Shown: piece by piece, positions 58,802 to 64,000 of the stretch | Numbering within the stretch: position 1 is the first letter of the stretch | Layout of the letters: every line of letters starts with the position of its first letter | Position numbers and translations under genes: made by a program | From: Azospirillum sp. TSH100 | GTDB lineage: Bacteria > Pseudomonadota > Alphaproteobacteria > Azospirillales > Azospirillaceae | Direction: 5' to 3' | Length of the DNA: 64,000 nt | Assembly (NCBI RefSeq): GCF_004923295.1 | Contig: NZ_CP039634.1 | Location: 2,632,001-2,696,000, forward strand | Notes under the pieces: generated by a model | Told to the model about the DNA's origin: nothing | The model's database searches: none | What the model saw: the letters and a program-made list of their open reading frames with translations, nothing else

Positions 58802-59341
58802 ATGGCGGCGGGCGAGGAAATCCGGCTGGAACGGCTGACGGATTTGCCCGACCGGGCGATGGCTGTGGCAGCCCTGGAGGAGATCTTCTTCGCCTCCACC
58901 ACCCGGACGGAATTCGCCTCCGCCGCCGACCGCGCCGCCTTCCTCGCCACCTGGACCGGCTGGTTCGTGGAAGACGCGCCGCGGGACATCTGGATGGCGG
59001 TGGCGGCCGATGGTCGGATCGTCGGCTACCTCACCGGCTGCAAGGACAGCGCCGGCTCGGCGGAACTGGCCCGGCGCATTCCGAAATACGAGGTTTTCGC
59101 CGACCATTTCGCCGCCTACCCCGCCCATTTCCACATCAATGTCCGGCCGGGCTGGCGGGAGCATGGGCTGGGGCGCCGGCTGCTCGACCGCTTCACCGAG
59201 GATTGCCGGGCCGACGGGTTGGCCGGCGTGCATCTGGTCACCGCCGTCTTCGCCCGCAATGTCGAATTCTACCGGCGCGCCGGCTTCACCGACGCCTGCC
59301 AGCGCGGCCCCCTGCTGTTCCTCGGCAGGCGCCTGTGCTAG
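58802..59341 (+). CDS. GNAT-family N-acetyltransferase
   Basis: The 179-residue product has the GNAT acetyl-CoA site: FHINVRPGWREHGLGRRLLDRF, with the R-x-x-G-x-G pyrophosphate loop (REHGLG), and the downstream VFARNVEFYRRAGFTDACQ motif B. The start is ATG at 58802 (GTG at 58799 is in frame). It begins 13 bases after mltA, so the two are probably co-transcribed, and the SpoU methyltransferase gene starts 49 bases after its end. The acceptor substrate is not evident. Confidence 0.88.
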   Translation: MAAGEEIRLERLTDLPDRAMAVAALEEIFFASTTRTEFASAADRAAFLATWTGWFVEDAPRDIWMAVAADGRIVGYLTGCKDSAGSAELARRIPKYEVFADHFAAYPAHFHINVRPGWREHGLGRRLLDRFTEDCRADGLAGVHLVTAVFARNVEFYRRAGFTDACQRGPLLFLGRRLC

Positions 59342-59390
59342 GCAGGGGCGTTCCCCTCCCGGAAAGCCCCCTGCCGGAAAGCCTGCTGTC

Positions 59391-60155
59391 ATGACCCGCC
59401 CGCCCCTGCTGATCGAAAGCCCGCAGAACCCGCAGTTCAAGCTGTGGGAATCGGCGCTGGAAAGCCGCGGGCTGAAGAAGAACGGCAAGTTCCTGCTGGC
59501 CGGCCTGAAGACGGTGCCGGAAGCGCTGCGCCAACATCCCGAGCGATTCGAGCGGCTGCTGTTCACCGACCCCGCCCAGATCGCGGGGTGGCGCCTGCCG
59601 CCGGGTGTCGAACCGGTACAGCTCGCCCCCGCCCTGTTCCGGACGCTGGACGTGTCGGGCACCGGCTTTCCGCTGCTGGTCGGTGCCGTACCGAAGATGC
59701 CGGCCATCGACCTGTCGCAGCCGCCGCACGGATTGGAACTGCTGTGCGCGCTGGGCGATCCCAGCAATCTGGGCGCCCTGCTGCGCAGTGCGGCGGCCTT
59801 CGGCGTGTCGCGGATCGTCCTGCTGGAGGGGGCGGCGCATCCCTTCCACCCCAAGTGCCTGCGCGCGGCCTCCAATGCCCAATTCGCGCTGACCCTGTTC
59901 CGTGGCCCGCGCTGGAACGCGGTGAACGAGGCGGCGGGCCCGCTCTATGCGCTGGACGGCGGCGGCGAGGATCTGACCCGCTTCGACTGGCCGGCGGACA
60001 TGCGGCTGATCCTGGGCGAGGAGGGCCAGGGCGTGCCGGCCGACTGTCCGGCGGAGCGGCTGTCGGTGCCGACGACCGGAACGGTGGAGTCGCTGAATGC
60101 CACGGTGGCGGTCAGCGTGGCGCTGTTCGCGCGGTATGCGGCCATCAAGGGGTAG
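59391..60155 (+). CDS. SpoU/TrmH-family RNA 2'-O-methyltransferase
   Basis: A SPOUT-superfamily RNA ribose methyltransferase. The 254-residue product (ATG at 59391) has an N-terminal substrate-binding segment (SPQNPQFKLWESALESRGL with FLLAGLKTVPEAL) and the knotted SAM domain with motif 1 LGDPSNLGALLRSAAAFG, motif 2 LILGEEGQGVP and motif 3 VPTTGTVESLNATVAVSVALF. The target nucleotide is not clear; RlmB- or TrmH-like roles are possible. It is last in the mltA-GNAT-methyltransferase run and faces the convergent phytochrome gene. Confidence 0.92.
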   Translation: MTRPPLLIESPQNPQFKLWESALESRGLKKNGKFLLAGLKTVPEALRQHPERFERLLFTDPAQIAGWRLPPGVEPVQLAPALFRTLDVSGTGFPLLVGAVPKMPAIDLSQPPHGLELLCALGDPSNLGALLRSAAAFGVSRIVLLEGAAHPFHPKCLRAASNAQFALTLFRGPRWNAVNEAAGPLYALDGGGEDLTRFDWPADMRLILGEEGQGVPADCPAERLSVPTTGTVESLNATVAVSVALFARYAAIKG

Positions 60156-60162
60156 GCATTCC

Positions 60163-62712
60163 CTACCCCATCACCGACGCCAGCACCTGCACCACCTGAT
60201 CCGACCCGTAGGGCTTCTTCAGCACCGGCACATCCGTGAAGCGCTCCGGCACCGCGGCGAACTCGCCGTAGCCGGTGGCGAACACGAACGGGATTCCCAA
60301 CTCCCGCAGCCGCTCGGCCACAGCGACCGAAGTCTCGTTGCCGAGATTGATGTCCAGCACCCCCACCACCGGCGGGTCCTCGTCGATCAGGCGCAGCGCG
60401 TGACGGACGCCGGCGGCGGTGTTGACACGGCTTGCGTTGAAGCTCAACAGCACGTCCTCCGTCGCCATGGCGATGATCATGTTGTCCTCCAGCAGCAGGA
60501 CCGGGCCGCCGATGGAGAAATCGGCCGCCGGCACCGGCAGGCTGCGGCCGCCGCCGCCCGGCAGGCTGTCGGCGATGGTGACGAACCGGGCCGGGATCAT
60601 GAAGCGCGCCCGCAGGCCGGACAGGGCATAGGTCACCTCCGCCTCGCCCTGCAGATCATGGGGAACCGAGCGTTCGATCACCGTGGTGCCGAAGCCGGTC
60701 CGCGACGGCGCCCGCACCGGCGGGCCGCCATTCTCCTGCCAGTCGATCAGCAGCCGCCCGCCCTCGTCGATCGACCAGTCGGCCTCGACCCAGCCGCCGC
60801 TGTCGCTGAGCGCGCCATATTTGGCCGAATTGGTGGTCAGCTCATGCACCACCAGTGCGAAGACGGAGAAGGCCTGCGGCGCCAGCAGCACCTCCGGCCC
60901 GGACAGGCGCACCCGCTCGCTGCTGGCCGACAGATAGGCGCCGACCTCCGCCACGATCAGGGCGCGCAGCGAGGCCGGTCCCCAATTGTCGGCGGTGATC
61001 TGGTCATGGGCACGGGCCAGCGCCTCGATGCGGCCGGCGACGATGGCGACGAACTGCTGCACCGTTTCCGCCCCGCTCTCGCTCTGCCGCACCAGCGCGC
61101 GGACGAGGCTGAGGATGTTGCGGACGCGGTGGTTCAACTCGGCGATCAGCAACTCCTGCCGCTCGGTTGCCTCCTTGCGGGTGCGGCCGGCGACGTCGGC
61201 CAGCCGCAGCACCACCTCCAGCAGGGTCACCCGCAGGGATTCGGCATTGCGCTCGTCCAGTTCGGTCCAGGGCTTCGACCGGCCGCGCACCGTCTCCTTC
61301 CACGCCTCGAAGCTCTTGCGCGGAGTCAGGCGCGGACCATTGGGGCCGTATTCCGCCGGCTTGGTCGGGTCGCCGCCCCAGGTGATGGTGCGGACCAACT
61401 CCTTGCGGAAGAAGACCAGATAGTCGCGCGGCGTGCGCGACACCGGGATCGCCAGCAGGCCGCAGGCCCGTTCGGTGAAGTCGCCGGCCGCCGGATGGAC
61501 GGTCCCCAGCTGGTCGGTCAGGTAGATCCTGCTGGGCGGCGTCCGGTGCAGGAAGCGCATGACGCCCAGCACCTCCTCCCGCGTCGGCGTCTCGCCTTCC
61601 ATGTGCAGCTGGCCGTCGATGCAGCAGGCGAAGCCGTCGCAGTCGATCAGCGTCCGCAGCTCCATCGCGAAGGAGACGAGGCTGTCCAGCGGCGACTCGC
61701 TGTCGGCGATCATCGACATGATGCGGACATGGGCGCGGCGGGCCTGCGCCTCCTGCTGGCTCTCCTGCTCGCGCTCACGCCCCTCCAGCAACAGCGAGAC
61801 CATCTGGCCGAACAGCTCGGCGGTGGTCCGCCGCTCGAAGGACAGCGAGCGGGCATGGCGGTGATGGCAGGCGAACAGGCCCCACAGCTTGCCGTGCCGC
61901 AGGATCGACACCGACAGCGAGGCATTCACCCCCATGTTGCGCAGATATTCGACATGGATCAGCGACACGCTGCGCAGCAGGCTGAGCGACAGGTCCAGCG
62001 GCTGCCCCAGCGGATCGACCGCCGGCATCACCGGCACCGGCGCCGCGTTGACGTCGCCGATGCAGCGCAGCCAGCTGCGTTCATACAGGCGCCGGGCCTG
62101 CTGCGGGATATCGGAGGCCGGATAGCGCTGACCGAGGAAGCTGCCAATGCCGTGCACCGCCGATTCCGCGATCACCTCCCCCGCCCCGTCGGGGGCGAAG
62201 CGGTAGACCATCACCCGGTCGAAGCCGGTCAGCGCCCGCATCTGCCGCGCCGCCTCGCGGCAGAACGCGTCGAAACCACGGGTGTTCTGCACCCGCGCGA
62301 TCATCGAACGCAGCAGCGATCCGGAATCCTGCGGCCCCTCCCCTTCGCTCGGTTCGGCCTCGATCACAATGGTGGAGCCGGACAGGTGGACCGCCACGTC
62401 GCAGACCGGGGCGACGTCCGACAGATGAACCCCGAAGGCACGCTCGACGCTGCCGTTGATATGGGCGATCTGCAGCCGGCCGCGAATGGTGTGCAACGCC
62501 TCGCCCGTGATGACGCGGGCCAGCGGATGCCCCAGCAGGTCATCGGGCTCCACCCCCAGCCAACGGCCGATGTTGGCGGAGACATGGACGACGATCCAAT
62601 CGGCCGTGACGGCGATCAGGAAACCGGTTGGTTGGATAAGGCCCAGCTGGTGGATGGGCTCCCGGTCGCAATCGGTGAGGTCGACTGACCCCGAAGGAAC
62701 CGCGCCGCTCAT
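60163..62712 (-). CDS. Bacteriophytochrome-like HWE histidine kinase with a C-terminal receiver
   Basis: A light-sensing two-component kinase. The 849-residue product has PAS (about 15-115), GAF (about 145-310), PHY (about 330-500), HWE kinase and REC modules. Cys15 in DLTDCDREPIHQLG is at the position that binds biliverdin in bacteriophytochromes. The GAF domain has the YPASDIPQQARRLY motif (DIP) and LWGLFACHH (chromophore-contact His). The PAS shows IQPTGF where most have IQPHG. His528 in AELNHRVRNILSL is the phosphoacceptor and DWQENGG marks the HWE type. The receiver Asp is Asp787 (VLDINLG). No heme oxygenase gene is adjacent. Confidence 0.9.
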   Translation of the reverse strand: MSGAVPSGSVDLTDCDREPIHQLGLIQPTGFLIAVTADWIVVHVSANIGRWLGVEPDDLLGHPLARVITGEALHTIRGRLQIAHINGSVERAFGVHLSDVAPVCDVAVHLSGSTIVIEAEPSEGEGPQDSGSLLRSMIARVQNTRGFDAFCREAARQMRALTGFDRVMVYRFAPDGAGEVIAESAVHGIGSFLGQRYPASDIPQQARRLYERSWLRCIGDVNAAPVPVMPAVDPLGQPLDLSLSLLRSVSLIHVEYLRNMGVNASLSVSILRHGKLWGLFACHHRHARSLSFERRTTAELFGQMVSLLLEGREREQESQQEAQARRAHVRIMSMIADSESPLDSLVSFAMELRTLIDCDGFACCIDGQLHMEGETPTREEVLGVMRFLHRTPPSRIYLTDQLGTVHPAAGDFTERACGLLAIPVSRTPRDYLVFFRKELVRTITWGGDPTKPAEYGPNGPRLTPRKSFEAWKETVRGRSKPWTELDERNAESLRVTLLEVVLRLADVAGRTRKEATERQELLIAELNHRVRNILSLVRALVRQSESGAETVQQFVAIVAGRIEALARAHDQITADNWGPASLRALIVAEVGAYLSASSERVRLSGPEVLLAPQAFSVFALVVHELTTNSAKYGALSDSGGWVEADWSIDEGGRLLIDWQENGGPPVRAPSRTGFGTTVIERSVPHDLQGEAEVTYALSGLRARFMIPARFVTIADSLPGGGGRSLPVPAADFSIGGPVLLLEDNMIIAMATEDVLLSFNASRVNTAAGVRHALRLIDEDPPVVGVLDINLGNETSVAVAERLRELGIPFVFATGYGEFAAVPERFTDVPVLKKPYGSDQVVQVLASVMG

Positions 62713-63118
62713 CGAGCAAAGACTTCGGACAAACGCGACCTCTAGCGGAAGCTGGACCGGCGTCGTTTGTCACGCACAGCCAAGGGATTTCAGAAACAAT
62801 CTAGGCAGGAGGATGGATCGTCGCAACGATCCAAAATGGCTATTCCTATGTTCTGATTAAGAGACGTTAACTTAACATAGGATAAGATTTTGGCCGGATT
62901 GGAGCGCGATCGAGTTCATCAGGCTTTGGCTGCGCGGGAGGCGCCGCCATTACGACACAGCACTTTTTCAACTCCAAATGAGCATTGGAACCTGGAGTTG
63001 GCGCCTCCTCCCAAGGGACCCCAAAAATTCCGTACCGGACCCATTCATCTCCGGCGGGCTGCCCGAGAGCTGGCCATGGTCCAGGGTGATGGCCATTCCA
63101 TGACCACCGGGATCCGCC
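62713..63118. other. AT-rich spacer between the phytochrome and Nudix genes
   Basis: About 400 bases between divergent genes. The strongest structure is a 9-bp inverted repeat, TCCTATGTT (62844-62852) and AACATAGGA (62874-62882), with a GTTAA-C-TTAAC palindrome between the arms; a second repeat CAACTCCA/TGGAGTTG spans 62969-63000. A frame from 62890 crosses the region into the Nudix gene but lacks protein-like composition and is not called. Confidence 0.5.
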
Positions 63119-63733
63119 ATGACAATCCTTTCGCTTGCAAACGACTCCACTGCCGAGGACGAGCGCATCCGCATCCGCGACGTCACGCTGCTGTCCGACG
63201 ACTGGTATGTGCTGAAGAAGACCACTTTCGACTATCGCCGCCGCGACGGCAGCTGGCAGACCCTAAGCCGGGAGACCTATGACCGCGGCAACGGGGCGGC
63301 TCTGCTGCTCTACGATCCGACCCGCGGCACCGTCCTGCTGACCCGGCAGTTCCGCTTTCCCGCCTATGTCAACGGCCACGTCGAACCGCTGCTGGAGGTC
63401 TGCGCCGGCCTGCTCGACGACCGCAGTCCGGAAGACGCGATCCGGGCCGAGGCCGAGGAGGAGCTCGGAGTGACCATCCAGGCGCCCCGCCGGGTATTCG
63501 ACGCCTTCATGAGCCCCGGCTCGGTAACGGAGCGGCTGGCCTTCTTCGTCGCCGAATACCGCGCCGCCGACCGCAGGGACGGCGGTGGCGTCGCCGAGGA
63601 GGGCGAGGACATCGAGGTGGTCGAGTTGACCTTCGCCGATGCCCTTGCCATGGTCGGCAGCGGGGCGATCCTGGACGGCAAGACCATCATGCTGTTGCAG
63701 CACGCCGCCCTTCACGGCCTGCTGCCGCGGTGA
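63119..63733 (+). CDS. Nudix hydrolase of the GDP-mannose pyrophosphatase (NudK) type
   Basis: Nudix enzymes hydrolyse nucleoside diphosphates linked to another group. The 204-residue product resembles NudK: RETYDRGNGAALLLYDPTRGTVLLTRQFRFPAYVN, then LLEVCAGLLDDRSPEDAIRA continuing EAEEELGV, and the late FMSPGSVTERLAFFVAEY. The first Glu of the Nudix box, which usually follows five residues after the Gly, is Ser here (GLLDDRS), while the metal-binding EEELG part is intact. Activity may still be retained because the other Glu residues coordinate the metal. It faces the phytochrome gene divergently, and a LysR-type gene follows after 62 bases. Confidence 0.88.
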   Translation: MTILSLANDSTAEDERIRIRDVTLLSDDWYVLKKTTFDYRRRDGSWQTLSRETYDRGNGAALLLYDPTRGTVLLTRQFRFPAYVNGHVEPLLEVCAGLLDDRSPEDAIRAEAEEELGVTIQAPRRVFDAFMSPGSVTERLAFFVAEYRAADRRDGGGVAEEGEDIEVVELTFADALAMVGSGAILDGKTIMLLQHAALHGLLPR

Positions 63734-63795
63734 CGGCAACCGCCCGCCCCGCCGGACCAGGAGATTGGGAGCCGGGCGATTCGGACGGGGACTGG

Positions 63796-64000
63796 ATGAT
63801 CGACGACGCGGAGTTAGATTGGGAGGATATCCGCGCCTTCCTGACCACGGCGCGCTGCGGCAGCCTGACGGCGGCGGCGCAGCGGTTGCGGTTGAGCCAA
63901 CCCACCCTCGGCCGCCGGCTGAAGCGGCTGGAGGAGGCGCTGTGCGGCCCGCTGTTCGACCGCTTGCCCAACCGGCTGGAGCTGACGCCGCTCGGCCGCT
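63796..64000 (+). CDS. LysR-family transcriptional regulator, N-terminal part
   Basis: From ATG at 63796 the frame encodes a LysR-type winged helix-turn-helix: WEDIRAFLTTARCGSLTAAAQRLRLSQPTLGRRLKRLEEAL, then GPLFDRLPNRLELTPLGR, running off the right edge after 68 codons. The effector-binding domain lies outside. The preceding Nudix gene ends 62 bases before it on the same strand, so the two may be transcribed together. Confidence 0.85.
   Translation, partial: MIDDAELDWEDIRAFLTTARCGSLTAAAQRLRLSQPTLGRRLKRLEEALCGPLFDRLPNRLELTPLGR

Noticed and set aside
62890-63282. A 130-codon frame before and across the Nudix start
   Set aside because: It overlaps the NudK gene in another frame, has poor composition and no ribosome site.

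Overview
The window looks like chromosomal DNA of a high-GC alphaproteobacterium, most likely an Azospirillum-like member of the Rhodospirillales. Support comes from a glnB-glnA pair with a sigma54 promoter, a circularly permuted two-piece tmRNA gene, a COQ9-rpsU-def neighbourhood, several chemotaxis and light-sensing proteins, and coding bias typical of roughly 67 percent GC genomes. The genus is inferred from gene content and protein similarity by eye; no database search was run. There is no insertion sequence, prophage, CRISPR array or plasmid module that I can support, so this is mainly core chromosome with a few lineage-specific genes.

Layout. 1-3060: end of a YqaA-like membrane protein gene and the alpha ribosomal operon rpsM-rpsK-rpoA-rplQ (minus strand) with a clear sigma70 promoter and terminator. 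3093-8219: an unrecognised membrane protein, a secreted TPR protein, an EF-G paralogue and a RidA protein. 8313-12710: a secreted trypsin-like protease divergent from a type IA topoisomerase, then a secreted protein with two DTG motifs (possible pepsin-like fold). 12803-22216: tRNA-Val, hupB, lon, a chemoreceptor, clpX, clpP, tig and tRNA-Leu; the chemoreceptor interrupts the otherwise classic tig-clpP-clpX-lon-hupB order. 22354-25733: malonyl-CoA decarboxylase, NAD(P)HX repair enzyme, tRNA-His. 25903-28237: nitrogen control, glnB and glnA with NtrC-like site, sigma54 promoter and terminator. 28191-32646: small hypothetical genes, gatCA, a Tat-type secreted protein, a GNAT and ruvX. 32668-38996: TPR protein, thyX, ssrA, sspB, a TfoX-domain protein, a lipoprotein, COQ9, def, rpsU and panB. 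39057-43800: ligase-associated helicase, PdeM nuclease and photolyase (DNA damage). 44007-45716: zur and a His-rich CobW-type GTPase under a Zur-like box. 45761-53630: M1-like peptidase, Cache chemoreceptor, ChaC, DUF2125 protein, class II glutamine amidotransferase, REC-histidine kinase. 53722-60155: holC, pepA, RsmB-type rRNA methyltransferase, mltA, GNAT, SpoU methyltransferase. 60163-64000: bacteriophytochrome-type HWE kinase, Nudix hydrolase and the start of a LysR regulator.

Functionally the window is rich in protein quality control: trigger factor, ClpX, ClpP, Lon, the tmRNA tag, the SspB adaptor, peptide deformylase and PepA all lie here, so nascent-chain processing, ribosome rescue and tagged-protein degradation are encoded within about 40 kb. 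Nitrogen (glnBA), zinc (zur-CobW) and DNA-damage (Lhr-PdeM-photolyase) modules each form compact units with visible regulatory signals or tight spacing.
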